Origin: Pseudomonadota bacterium | Lineage (GTDB): Bacteria > Chloroflexota > UBA6077 > JAJPGT01 | Length of the DNA stretch: 64,000 bases | NCBI GenBank assembly: GCA_021325655.1 | Contig: JAJPGT010000052.1 | Span: forward strand, 186,001-250,000 | Direction: 5' to 3' | Part shown: positions 8,817 to 17,362 of the stretch, piece after piece | Layout: each line of letters begins with the position of its first letter | Numbering within the stretch: position 1 is the stretch's first letter | The notes under the pieces: generated by a model | The model's database searches: none | What the model was told of the DNA's origin: nothing | What the model saw: the letters and a program-made list of their open reading frames with translations, nothing else | Made by a program: the position numbers and the translations under genes

Positions 8817-9665
8817 TCAGCTATCAGCGTCCAGCCGCGCGGCGCCGTCCCGGGGCGCGGCACTGGCTGCCGCGCCCGGCCGGCTCACTCGGAACCCGTG
8901 GCTGTACTCCTCGCAGTACAGGTGCGAGCGGCGCTGCGCCGCCAGCTCGCGGATGCCCTGCCCGACCGCCGGGCCGACCAGGATCAGCGCCTGGCGCGTC
9001 AGATGCCGCGTGTGTACCTGCCCGGCGATGTCGGCCAGCGTCCCGCGCAGGACCTGCTCATCGGCCCAGGTAACCCGATAGACCACCGCCGCGGGCGTCG
9101 CCGGCTCCAGCCCGCCGGCCAGCAGCTCCGCGACGACCCGATCGATTACATGGATGCTCAAGAAGATCGCCAGCGTCCCGCCCAGCCGGGCCAGCTCGCG
9201 CAGCCGCTCCCGCTCGGGCATCGTCGTCGTGCGCGACGGGAGACGGGTAAAGATGACGGTCTGCGCCACGTCGGGGACGGTCAGCTCGCAGCCGAGCGCC
9301 GCCGCGGCGGCGAACGCGGAGCTGACGCCGGGCACGATCTCGTAGGGCACGCCGGCCTGGTCGAGCCGCACCATCTGCTCGTGGATCGCGCCGTACAGCG
9401 TCGGGTCGCCACTCTGTACCCGGGCCACCGTCTGCCCCCGGCGCGCCGCGGCGATCATCCGCTCCATCATCTCGCCCAGCGCCAGCCCGGCACTGCCGAT
9501 CACCTCGGCCTCAGGCCGAGCAAGCGCGGCGACACCCGGATGCACCAGCGAGTCCGCATAGATCACCAGGTCGGCGCGCTCCAGGATCCGCCGCGCTTTG
9601 ACGGTCAGCAGCTCCGGATCCCCCGGCCCGGCACCCAGGAAGTACACCTTGCCGCGCTCACCCAT
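8817..9665 (-). CDS. cobM: Precorrin-4/cobalt-precorrin-4 C11-methyltransferase
   Basis: SAM-dependent methylase adding the C11 methyl during corrin ring synthesis (CobM/CbiF). About 282 residues with the family signatures VYFLGAGPGDPELLT at the N-terminus, VARVQSGDPTLYGA in the middle, and EIVPGVSSAFAAAAAL. The late stretch LYCEEYSHGFRVS is characteristic of the CobM branch. The start at 9665 (MGERGKVYF) overlaps the end of cobI by eight bases; an ATG twelve bases upstream is also possible. Confidence 0.93.
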   Translation of the reverse strand: MGERGKVYFLGAGPGDPELLTVKARRILERADLVIYADSLVHPGVAALARPEAEVIGSAGLALGEMMERMIAAARRGQTVARVQSGDPTLYGAIHEQMVRLDQAGVPYEIVPGVSSAFAAAAALGCELTVPDVAQTVIFTRLPSRTTTMPERERLRELARLGGTLAIFLSIHVIDRVVAELLAGGLEPATPAAVVYRVTWADEQVLRGTLADIAGQVHTRHLTRQALILVGPAVGQGIRELAAQRRSHLYCEEYSHGFRVSRPGAAASAAPRDGAARLDADS

Positions 9666-10386
9666 TGGCCCACCCACCAGAGACGATCACCAGGGAGAAG
9701 TAGTCGAGCGCCTGGCCGCGCAGCGCCCGCAGGTCGCGTTCCAGGCGCTCGCGCGGAGTGCCGACGCGCTCGGCGAGGATCGCATTGTCGGCGCGGCCGA
9801 GAGATTCCAGCAAGTCCAGCAGCGCCTCGAAGTGGCGGGCGACCTTCAGAATCACCACCGTGTCGTAGCGCTCCAGCGCCTCGCGCAGCGCCCGGCGGCT
9901 GCTGGTGGCGGGAACGATGGCGATGCGCTCATCCAGACGGGCGAGCGGCAGGTGCGCCTGCGCGGCCGCGGCGACGATGGAGGAGACGCCGGGAACAATG
10001 CGGATCGGGAGCGAGGGGAACTCGTCTTGGAGCGTGAACAAGGTGGGGGTGAAGCTGCTGTAGAGCAGCGGATCGCCTTCGACCAGGAAGGCGCCGTCGG
10101 AGCCGTCGGCGAGGTGGGCGGCGATCAGCCGGGCGTTCGCCCGCCACTGCGCTTCGTCGGGCTCGCCGTCCCGCGGCATCGGGTACACCAGCGCGACGAC
10201 CTGCTGGCGCGCCAGGTCCAGGTGCGGCCAGGCGATCTCCAGCGCGTAGCTCGGCGCCTCTGGAGCGCGCACTGGGGCAAAGAGCCAGCGGGCGGCACGG
10301 AGCAGCCGCAGCCCCTTCAGGGTAAGCAGCTCCGGATCGCCCGGCCCCAGTCCAATGGCCGTGAGGGTGCCGTAGCCAGCGCTCAC
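9658..10386 (-). CDS. cobI: Precorrin-2/cobalt-factor II C20-methyltransferase
   Basis: CobI/CbiL methylase, about 242 residues, transferring the C20 methyl to precorrin-2. The methylase core is clear: AIGLGPGDPELLTLKG, AFLVEGDPLLYSS and RIVPGVSSIVAAAAQ. The GTG start at 10386 overlaps the stop of cobL (GTGA), the same coupling seen elsewhere in this operon. A longer frame exists but is only a shadow of cobL. Confidence 0.92.
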   Translation of the reverse strand: MSAGYGTLTAIGLGPGDPELLTLKGLRLLRAARWLFAPVRAPEAPSYALEIAWPHLDLARQQVVALVYPMPRDGEPDEAQWRANARLIAAHLADGSDGAFLVEGDPLLYSSFTPTLFTLQDEFPSLPIRIVPGVSSIVAAAAQAHLPLARLDERIAIVPATSSRRALREALERYDTVVILKVARHFEALLDLLESLGRADNAILAERVGTPRERLERDLRALRGQALDYFSLVIVSGGWANG

Positions 10387-11648
10387 GCTCGCTCCGGGCG
10401 CTGGGCCGCGAGGATGAACACCGGATTTGCCGCCGCCAGCCGTACCCCGCCCGCCGTTGGCTCCCCGCGTGCCACCGCTACCTGGCACAGCTCAGTCGGC
10501 CAGCCGGCCCGGGCGCACCGGCGCTGCGCTTCGCTCACCGTCTCCAGCAGCACCGCGTTCAGCACCAGCCGCCCGCCGGGGCGCAGCCGCCGGAACACCG
10601 CGCGCAGGATCGTGCCAAGCTGGCCACCGCTACCGCCGACGAACACCGCGTCCGGGTCTGGCAGGGCGCGCAGCGCGGCGGGCGCCTCCCCGGTCACCAC
10701 CTCCAAGTTCGGCCGCGGGTGCCGTTGGCGGTTCTGCTCCAGGAGCGCGAGCTGCTCCGGGTCGCGCTCGACCGCGTAGACGCGGCCGCCGAGGATAAGC
10801 CCGGCGACCTCCAGCGCCACCGAGCCGCAGCCAGCGCCGATGTCCCAGACCACTGACTCAGCCGCTACTCGGAGCTTGCTGATCGCTACCGCGCGCACCT
10901 CGGCCTTGGTAATCATCCCCGCCCGGTGCGCGTAGGCGTCGTCGGGCAGGCCGAGGCTGAGCGGCTGCCAGACTCGCTCCCGCCGCAGCACCAGCACGTT
11001 CAGCGGATCGAACTCCCGCCCCTCCAGCTCGTCCAGCCGCAGCGCGGTGATCCGCTCGTCCGGGTGCTCCAGCCGCTCCAGCACGTAGGCCTGGCAGGGC
11101 TCCATCCCGGCCTCCAGCAGCGCCCGGGCGATGACTGCCGGAGTGTGGCGCGGGTCGGTGAGAATCGCCACAGTGCGCGCCGCCAGCGCCCGGGCAACCA
11201 CGGGCGCCAGCTCGCGGCCGTGCGCGCTGAGCACTACCGCGTCGTGCCAGGGGAGGCCGAGCCGGGCAAAGGCGAGCTGCGCCGCGCTCGGATGCGGCAG
11301 CACCCGCACCCGCTCTGGCCCGAACGCCTCGACCAGCCGCGCGCCGATGCCGAAGCAGAGCGGATCGCCGCTGGCGAGCACGACCACCCGCTTCCGCACG
11401 GCGAGCCGCCGCAGCCGCCGCAGCAGCGTCTCCACGTTCGCGCGGATGGCCACGCGCCGGGCGGGATGCTCCGGGAAGAACGCCAGGTGCCGCTCTCCGC
11501 CGCACAGCACCTCGGCGCGCTCCACCAGCGCCAGCGCCCGAGGCGACAGCCCCTCCGGGCCATCGGCGCCGATCCCCACCACCATAATGGGCGCAGCCAG
11601 CGGCTGCTCGGCTGGCGCTGCCTCACCGCTCGCGCGCGCGCTGCTCAC
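10383..11648 (-). CDS. cobL: Precorrin-6Y C5,15-methyltransferase (decarboxylating), CbiE-CbiT fusion
   Basis: A 421-residue CobL. The N-terminal CbiE methylase domain (MVVGIGADGPEGL, VVVLASGDPLCFGIG) is followed by a CbiT class-I methylase with a SAM-binding loop (VVWDIGAGCGSVALE) and FVGGSGGQLGTILR. It methylates C5 and C15 and decarboxylates the C12 acetate side chain. It starts with GTG, preceded by a GGGGGAC ribosome-binding site. The operon order cobL, cobI, cobM, cbiG-cobJ is compact, with overlaps. cbiC, cbiD, cbiA and others are not in this window. Confidence 0.92.
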   Translation of the reverse strand: MSSARASGEAAPAEQPLAAPIMVVGIGADGPEGLSPRALALVERAEVLCGGERHLAFFPEHPARRVAIRANVETLLRRLRRLAVRKRVVVLASGDPLCFGIGARLVEAFGPERVRVLPHPSAAQLAFARLGLPWHDAVVLSAHGRELAPVVARALAARTVAILTDPRHTPAVIARALLEAGMEPCQAYVLERLEHPDERITALRLDELEGREFDPLNVLVLRRERVWQPLSLGLPDDAYAHRAGMITKAEVRAVAISKLRVAAESVVWDIGAGCGSVALEVAGLILGGRVYAVERDPEQLALLEQNRQRHPRPNLEVVTGEAPAALRALPDPDAVFVGGSGGQLGTILRAVFRRLRPGGRLVLNAVLLETVSEAQRRCARAGWPTELCQVAVARGEPTAGGVRLAAANPVFILAAQRPERA

Positions 11649-11665
11649 GTCCCCCTGCCCAGCCT

Positions 11666-12694
11666 CTACGGATTGACCAGGATTTTGCCGAACTGCTCGC
11701 GCCGGGCGAGCGCCTGGTGCGCCTCAGCCACACCCTGCAGCGGCAGCACCCGGTCGACCACCGGCCGCAGCCGCCCTTCGGCCGTCAGCCGCAGCACCAT
11801 GCGCGCCTCCGCCCGCGTCGCGGAGGTGCTCCCCAGCAGCGACAGCTCGCGACTGTAGACCGGCCGCAGGTCCAGCGCCACCTCGTGGCCCGAGGTCGTC
11901 CCCACCCAGGTGATCCGACCGCCCAGGCAGGCCGAGCGCAGGCTCTTGTCCCAGGTGTCCGCCCCGACCGACTCGACGACGACTTCCACTCCGCGGCCGC
12001 TCGTCAGCCGCAGCACCTCCTGCTGGAAATCCCGCTCGGCGTAGTTGATCGTTGCCTCCGCCCCCAGCGCCCGCGCCTTGGCCAGCTTCGCCTCGGTGGA
12101 CGCTGCCGCGATTACCCGCGCCCCGGCCAGGCGGGCGATCTGGATTGCCGCGACGCCCACCCCGCTGCCGGCCGCCAGCACCAGCACCGTCTCCCCGGCC
12201 CGCACCTGCGCCCGCACCATCAGCATGTGCCAGGCCGTCGTCGCCGCCAGCCCCATCGCCGCTGCGTCTTCGAACGACAGCGCCTCCGGCAGCGGAATCA
12301 GACAGCGCAGCGGGACGACCGCGTACTCGGCGTGCCCGCCCTGGGTCGTCACCCCGACGATCCCACGAGTGGTGCAGCGCGTCTCCTCGCCCTTCAGGCA
12401 GAACTCGCAGTGGCCGCAGGTGACCGCGAAGTGCACCAGCACCCGCTGCCCGACCTCGATCCCCGGCGCCTCGCCCGGCCCGAGCGCGTCGACCTCGCCG
12501 GCGATCTCGCAGCCGGGGACGTGCGGCAGCTCGACCTTTCGGCCCATCCCCGCTCGGGTCTGCAGGTCCACCCGGTTCACCCCGCAGGAGCGCACCCGCA
12601 CCCGCGCCTGCCCCGGCCCCGGCCGCGGCAGCGGCCATTCCTCCAGCCGCAGCACCTCCGGCCCACCATGCTCATGGTAGGCAACCACCCGCAT
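11666..12694 (-). CDS. Zinc-containing alcohol dehydrogenase-like oxidoreductase
   Basis: A 342-residue MDR-family NAD(P)-dependent oxidoreductase. The N-terminal GroES-like domain has the Cys-rich structural zinc lobe (CGHCEFCLKGEETRC) and VPGCEIAGEV. The Rossmann domain carries LVLAAGSGVGVAAIQIA. The start is the ATG at 12694 (MRVVAYHEHGGPEVL, typical of the family); an open frame continues upstream without coding character. It ends 17 bases before cobL and may be co-transcribed with the cobalamin genes, but no functional link is apparent. The substrate is unknown. Confidence 0.85.
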   Translation of the reverse strand: MRVVAYHEHGGPEVLRLEEWPLPRPGPGQARVRVRSCGVNRVDLQTRAGMGRKVELPHVPGCEIAGEVDALGPGEAPGIEVGQRVLVHFAVTCGHCEFCLKGEETRCTTRGIVGVTTQGGHAEYAVVPLRCLIPLPEALSFEDAAAMGLAATTAWHMLMVRAQVRAGETVLVLAAGSGVGVAAIQIARLAGARVIAAASTEAKLAKARALGAEATINYAERDFQQEVLRLTSGRGVEVVVESVGADTWDKSLRSACLGGRITWVGTTSGHEVALDLRPVYSRELSLLGSTSATRAEARMVLRLTAEGRLRPVVDRVLPLQGVAEAHQALARREQFGKILVNP

Positions 12695-12915
12695 CACCGC
12701 TCTCCTGTCATCGAGCGACATTAACACCTGGTATGGCGGCTCAGCACACAGCACCTGTCTCCACGCTGCCGGGCCACAGCTATCCGGGTCGATACTCCCA
12801 CCATACGCGTAGCTCCCGAGCGCCTCGACACGCTCCAGCCGGGCCCGGCAGGCAGCGACAGGACATGCCGCTCGCCGTGCGCTCCGAGCAGGCGTATAGA
12901 CAGCTCGCGGCGCGG

Positions 12916-13797
12916 CTAGTCCACCCCGGCGAGATGCCAGAGGATGGTTGCTAGCGCCGAGTAGTCGTCGTCGCCGCGCCCCTCCGCCACCAGCGCGCTG
13001 ACGAGCTGCGCGACGACCGCCGAGACGGGCATCGGGACATCGTAGGCGCCGGCGGCGTTCATCACAATCTTGTAGTCCTTGTGGTACAGCTTGGCCCGGA
13101 AGCCCGGCTTCCAGTTGTTCTGGAGCATCCGCTCCCCGTGGACCTCCAGCACCCGGCTGGCGGCAAATCCGCCCAGCAGCGCTTCCCGCACCTTCGCCGG
13201 GTCCACCCCGGCCTTGCGCGCGAGCGCGAACGCCTCGCTCACCGCCGCCAGTGAGCCACCGATCACGAGCTGGTTGCACGCTTTGCAGAGCTGCCCGGCG
13301 CCCGATTCACCGATGTGGACGATGTTCTTGCCCATCGCCGCCAGGATCGGCCGCACCCGCTCCAGGGTCGCCGCGTCGCCTCCCACCATAATCGAGAGCG
13401 TAGCGTTGATCGCCCCGATCTCCCCACCGCTCACGGGCGCGTCGAGCATACTCGCGCCCCGCCTGGCCGCCTCGGCCGCTAGCTCCTTGGCGATCACTGG
13501 AGAGATGGTGCTCATGTCGATCAGCACGCTCCCCTGGCGCAGTCCCTCGAAGACGCCGTTGGGGCCGGCGAGCACGAGCTGCACGTCCGGGCCGTCCGGG
13601 AGCATGGTGATAATGACGCCCGCCTGCCGAGCGACGTCGGCCGGCGAGCTCGCCGCCTTCGCCCCGGCCGCGACGAGGTCCTGCACCGGCCCCTGGCTGC
13701 GGTTGTGGACCACCAGCGAGTAGCCGGCCTTGAGCAGGTTCTTCGCCATCGGCCGGCCCATCAGCCCCAGCCCAATGAACCCTATCGTCTCTGCCAT
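12916..13797 (-). CDS. garR: 2-hydroxy-3-oxopropionate (tartronate semialdehyde) reductase
   Basis: A 293-residue beta-hydroxyacid dehydrogenase that reduces tartronate semialdehyde to D-glycerate with NAD(P)H. The N-terminus has the dinucleotide motif GFIGLGLMGRPMAKNL, then MLPDGPDV, the substrate loop DAPVSGGEIGA, and the catalytic-Lys region CKACNQLVIG. Length and motifs fit GarR/GlxR, although 3-hydroxyisobutyrate dehydrogenase is a close relative that cannot be excluded. With the glycolate oxidase genes near 47 kb it suggests glyoxylate use. It is divergent from the sugar permeases. Confidence 0.85.
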   Translation of the reverse strand: MAETIGFIGLGLMGRPMAKNLLKAGYSLVVHNRSQGPVQDLVAAGAKAASSPADVARQAGVIITMLPDGPDVQLVLAGPNGVFEGLRQGSVLIDMSTISPVIAKELAAEAARRGASMLDAPVSGGEIGAINATLSIMVGGDAATLERVRPILAAMGKNIVHIGESGAGQLCKACNQLVIGGSLAAVSEAFALARKAGVDPAKVREALLGGFAASRVLEVHGERMLQNNWKPGFRAKLYHKDYKIVMNAAGAYDVPMPVSAVVAQLVSALVAEGRGDDDYSALATILWHLAGVD

Positions 13798-14016
13798 CGT
13801 TGCACCTCACTCGCCGCCTGCGGGAGCCCGGCTCGGGCCACCCAGGGCGGGTACTGGACCTGTTCGCGCTCGATTGTCCCGGCAGCGCCCCGCCGGTGTC
13901 GAGCGCGCCCAGACTCGGCAGCGGCAATTTCGTCACCCCTCTGTCCAGACACGGGGCTCGTGGAGTATCGTGGCGCCACGCGGCGCGCAACCGCGCCGCC
14001 GCTCAGGGGGGTCTCG

Positions 14017-14964
14017 ATGATTGCCAGGGATGTGACGGCGGGTTCCAGCGATGCCGGCCCGCGCGAGGAGGCCGCTCTGGCGCGGCGGGCCGCGTCGAGC
14101 GGGATCTGGCAGCGCAACCGCGCCAAGTACGCCTTTATTCTGCCTGGCATCGGCTGGGTGTTCGCGATCGGGATCTTCCCGATCCTGTACGCGCTGCGGC
14201 TGAGCGTGTTCAGCTACCACCTGGGCGGAACAGAGCGCTTCGTCGGCCTCGGCAACTACCTAAGAGCGTTCAGCGACGACCAGTTCTGGCACGCGCTCGG
14301 GGTGACGCTGCGCTTCGCCGTGGTGAGCGTCTGCGCCACGGTCACCCTGGGGCTTCTGCTAGCGCTGTTCTTCAACCGCCCGATCCGGGGGATGCCGGTC
14401 TTCCGGACGATCCTGACGCTGCCGCTGTTCTCGCCCGCGGTCGCGATCGGCTACCTAACGCTGACGATCGTGCACCAGGACGGCCCGGTCAACAGCGTCC
14501 TGCGGCTGCTGGGCCGCCAGGAGCCGATCCCCTGGCTATCGGACCCGTTCTGGGCGTTCGTCACGGTGAGCGCGGTGGACATCTGGCAGTGGACGCCCTT
14601 CGCCTTCATCGTGCTGCTGGCCGGATTGCAGGCGATCCCCGACGAGATCTACGAAGCGGCCGCGCTGGATACCTCGTCGTCCTGGCAGGTGCTCCGCCAC
14701 ATCACCCTTCCGCTGCTGCTGCCGGTGATCGTCACGGTCACCATTCTGCGGACGGTCGAGTCGTTCAAGATGGTGGACATCCCCTACGCCGTCACCGGCG
14801 GTGGCCCGGGCACCGCCACTCGGACGTACTCCCTGTACACCTACCTGGCCGGGATGAAGGGGTTCGACTTCGGATACGGCACCACGCTGTCGCTGCTGCT
14901 GATGGTTCTGATGGTCGGGCTGAGCGCGCTGTTCTTCCTGCGCGCCCGCCAGCTCTACGAATAG
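14017..14964 (+). CDS. Carbohydrate ABC transporter permease, MalF-like
   Basis: A 315-residue CUT1-family permease with six hydrophobic segments and the EAA loop (EIYEAAALDTSSSWQVLRHITLPLLLP) that docks on the ATPase. The start is the ATG at 14017, preceded by a GGGGGG ribosome-binding stretch. It pairs with the MalG-like permease encoded 14 bases later. No solute-binding protein or ATPase lies beside it, so the substrate cannot be named and the ATPase must be shared or encoded elsewhere. Confidence 0.88.
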   Translation: MIARDVTAGSSDAGPREEAALARRAASSGIWQRNRAKYAFILPGIGWVFAIGIFPILYALRLSVFSYHLGGTERFVGLGNYLRAFSDDQFWHALGVTLRFAVVSVCATVTLGLLLALFFNRPIRGMPVFRTILTLPLFSPAVAIGYLTLTIVHQDGPVNSVLRLLGRQEPIPWLSDPFWAFVTVSAVDIWQWTPFAFIVLLAGLQAIPDEIYEAAALDTSSSWQVLRHITLPLLLPVIVTVTILRTVESFKMVDIPYAVTGGGPGTATRTYSLYTYLAGMKGFDFGYGTTLSLLLMVLMVGLSALFFLRARQLYE

Positions 14965-14978
14965 CCCGGGGGCAGGCC

Positions 14979-15836
14979 ATGATCCGTCGCAAGCCGAGCC
15001 TTCCCATGCGCCTGTTCAGCGGCGGCTTCGTCACGCTGTCGATGTTCGTGGCGCTCTACCCATTCGTCTGGGCTGTGGTGACCTCGATCAAGAATCGCAT
15101 CGACTGGTTTACCTTCTCCTATATCCCCTTCGTGCAGTTCAGCCCGACGCTGGAATACTGGATCGGCGAATTCGGCTCGGAGGTCCGCGGGCCGCGGCTG
15201 ATCCGCGCGATGACCAACAGCCTCACCCTGGCGCTGGGCGCGGCGCTGCTGGCGCTGGTACTAGGGGTCCCGGCCGGCTACGCGCTGGCGCGCTTCCGCT
15301 ACCGCCGCTGGAAGAACAAGGACATCACCATGTGGTTCCTCTCCCAGCGTTTCCTGCCGCCGGTCGCCACCATCTTCCCGATCCTGCTGATGTTCCGCTT
15401 CGTCGGACTGTTCGATACCCCCTGGGCGTTGGCGATCACCAACGGCACCGCCACGCTCCCGTTCGTCGTGCTCATCCTGCGCGACGTCTTCCGCGACCTG
15501 CCGGTGGAGCTCGAGGAGGCGGCGCTGGTGGACGGCGCCTCGTTCTTCGGCGCCTTCTGGCGCGTGGCGCTCCCCCTCGCCCGTCCGGCGGTCATCGCGG
15601 CCGGCATCATCTGCTTCGCCTTCGCCTGGAACGAGTTCTTATTCGGGCTGATCCTGACCGCCCGCAACGGCACGCCGATGACGGTCATTATCAGTGAATC
15701 GGAAGAGACGACCGGGGTGCTCTTCGCCCGGCTGGCCACACGCACGCTGACCGCGATGATCCCACCGCTGATCGTGGCGGTGCTGGCGCAGCGCTACATC
15801 GTGCGCGGGCTGACCTTCGGCGCCGTCAAGGGGTAG
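14979..15836 (+). CDS. Carbohydrate ABC transporter permease, MalG-like
   Basis: A 285-residue CUT1 permease, the second half of the membrane channel formed with the preceding gene. It has an N-terminal membrane helix, the ALARFRYRRWKNKD loop and the EAA motif (ELEEAALVDGASFFGAFWRVALPLARP). The ATG at 14979 follows the previous stop by 14 bases with GGGGGCAGG as ribosome-binding site. A short hairpin, GGCAC/GTGCC at 15855-15869, followed by TTT may be a weak terminator. Confidence 0.88.
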   Translation: MIRRKPSLPMRLFSGGFVTLSMFVALYPFVWAVVTSIKNRIDWFTFSYIPFVQFSPTLEYWIGEFGSEVRGPRLIRAMTNSLTLALGAALLALVLGVPAGYALARFRYRRWKNKDITMWFLSQRFLPPVATIFPILLMFRFVGLFDTPWALAITNGTATLPFVVLILRDVFRDLPVELEEAALVDGASFFGAFWRVALPLARPAVIAAGIICFAFAWNEFLFGLILTARNGTPMTVIISESEETTGVLFARLATRTLTAMIPPLIVAVLAQRYIVRGLTFGAVKG

Positions 15837-16023
15837 GGCCGGGGCTGGCGCGGCGGCACACTTCGTGCCTTTGACCTCGCTAGAGATAGGCGGGCATCGA
15901 CACTCGACTCCGACGGTGTAGCCGAGCCCTTTGGCCCCCGACACACGCCGACTCCGATGCTCGGCACCGCGCTGCATCATGGGGCCTCCCCGCCGGGTGC
16001 CTGTACAACCAGAGGTTCAGGTG

Positions 16024-16419
16024 ATGCCCGGCATCCCGACTTCCCCTCACCCTCATCTCTGTGGGCCGGTCCTGATCGTGGAGGACGACCCGCACCTGCG
16101 CGAGACGCTTCGGCTCGCGTTGGAGGAAGAAGGGCTGCCCGTCGTGACCGCGGCGGATGGCTGGGAGGCGCTCGAATGCGCCGCCAGGATCCGTCCCTCG
16201 CTGGTAGTTCTGGATTGGAACCTGCCGCGCCTGAGCGGCGAGTCCGTCGCGGCCGGGCTCCGTGCCGCCTTCGGCAAGACGGTTCCGATCGTGGTCATTA
16301 CCGCGGCGGGGGACGCGGCGGAGAAGGCGTGGCGGGTGGGCGCCTACTCCTGTGTGCGCAAGCCGTTCGAGATCGACGAGCTGGTGATCGCCGTCTGGAT
16401 CGGGCTTGGCAGCCCGTAG
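16024..16419 (+). CDS. Single-domain response regulator
   Basis: A 131-residue stand-alone receiver (CheY-like) domain with no output domain. The acidic pair ED (residues 20-21), the phospho-acceptor D64 (VVLDWN), T93 and K113 (VRKPFE) are all in place, so it should be phosphorylated. The start is the ATG at 16024; an adjacent GTG at 16021 is equally possible, with AGAGG upstream. No histidine kinase is nearby, so its partner is unknown. Confidence 0.85.
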   Translation: MPGIPTSPHPHLCGPVLIVEDDPHLRETLRLALEEEGLPVVTAADGWEALECAARIRPSLVVLDWNLPRLSGESVAAGLRAAFGKTVPIVVITAAGDAAEKAWRVGAYSCVRKPFEIDELVIAVWIGLGSP

Positions 16420-16483
16420 CCCCCACGCGCCCGTGGCAGGCCAATGCCAGCTCGGTGGCACAGCGGCGCTGGTAGGCCCCGGG

Positions 16484-17296
16484 TCAGGTGCTCCTGCCAT
16501 CCTCCTGCTCGGGCCGCGGGCTGTAGTAGCGCGCCAACCACTGGCTCAGCCCGTCCAGGCCAGGAAACAGCACCCGCTCGGTAACGTTCGCCTGATCGAG
16601 CTTGTCGCGCACCTCCCACTTGAGCGCGGCCGGGACGACGATCCGCTGGCAGATCTCCGGGTGGCGCTCCAGCCAGGCATCAAGCCGGGCGCAGGGACTG
16701 GACATCACCGAGAACAGCGCGAACTGGTTCACGATCCGCTCGTCCAGCGCGGGCGGTTCAAAGAATAGGGCAAACTCCTGGTCGGCGAGCGCGTCGAGCT
16801 CCTGCAGGCTCGGCGCGGCGCGATCCAGCATCTCGACGGTGAAGACGTCCGCGCCCTCCTCCCGCAGCGCGTCTTTCAGGGCCGCGGGGAGCCGCTCGTG
16901 CGCGCCCACGTAGTCCACGCACCAGACAACCCCGTCCTCGCCTGCCCGAGCCAGGTTCGCGGTAACGAAGTGCAGCGCAACGTACGGCGAGTAGGTCCAG
17001 TCCAGCAGGCGCGTCGGAAGCCCGTGGTGCTGCGCTACCGCCAGCCAGTTCCAGAGCGAGTCGGGCCAGGACACCAGAGAGCGCAGGGCGTACTTGCGGA
17101 AGTTGCGCAGCAGATGCCCCTCGTTGCAGGCGTAGGCTCCGCCGAGCCGCATCAGCCCCGTCCGCAGATCGCTGAAGGCGTCTGGCTGGCCCCGAAAGGC
17201 GAATCTCGAGCGGAAGCGCCTGAGCTGCTCCTGCCACGAGTGTCGGTAGAGTTGCTCGTTCAGCTCGTGCCAGCTCGAGACACGTACCTCGTTCAC
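16484..17296 (-). CDS. FRG-domain protein
   Basis: A 270-residue protein of the FRG family, named for its FRGQ motif, seen here near residue 35 (FAFRGQPD). The second hallmark, AVAQHHGLPTRLLDW, follows near residue 90, then SPYVALHFVTA. The biochemical role of FRG domains is unknown. Some occur in abortive-infection or toxin-like contexts, but this copy stands alone between a receiver and a secreted protein, so no defence role is supported. No signal peptide or membrane segment is seen. Confidence 0.8.
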   Translation of the reverse strand: MNEVRVSSWHELNEQLYRHSWQEQLRRFRSRFAFRGQPDAFSDLRTGLMRLGGAYACNEGHLLRNFRKYALRSLVSWPDSLWNWLAVAQHHGLPTRLLDWTYSPYVALHFVTANLARAGEDGVVWCVDYVGAHERLPAALKDALREEGADVFTVEMLDRAAPSLQELDALADQEFALFFEPPALDERIVNQFALFSVMSSPCARLDAWLERHPEICQRIVVPAALKWEVRDKLDQANVTERVLFPGLDGLSQWLARYYSPRPEQEDGRST

Positions 17297-17362
17297 TACG
17301 CCGCTCCGCGTCCGACGCCGGGCGTGGTCGCACGGGGTGTACCAGCGCGGGGCGGCGCTGGG

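Noticed and set aside
11724..12638. Gly/Ala-rich open frame overlapping the zinc alcohol dehydrogenase
   Set aside because: Same-strand shadow in another frame; the dehydrogenase has all family motifs.
12695..12915. N-terminal extension of the zinc alcohol dehydrogenase through the intergenic region
   Set aside because: The extended sequence is Arg/Gly-rich without family similarity, and MRVVAYHEHGGPEVL is a normal start for this family.
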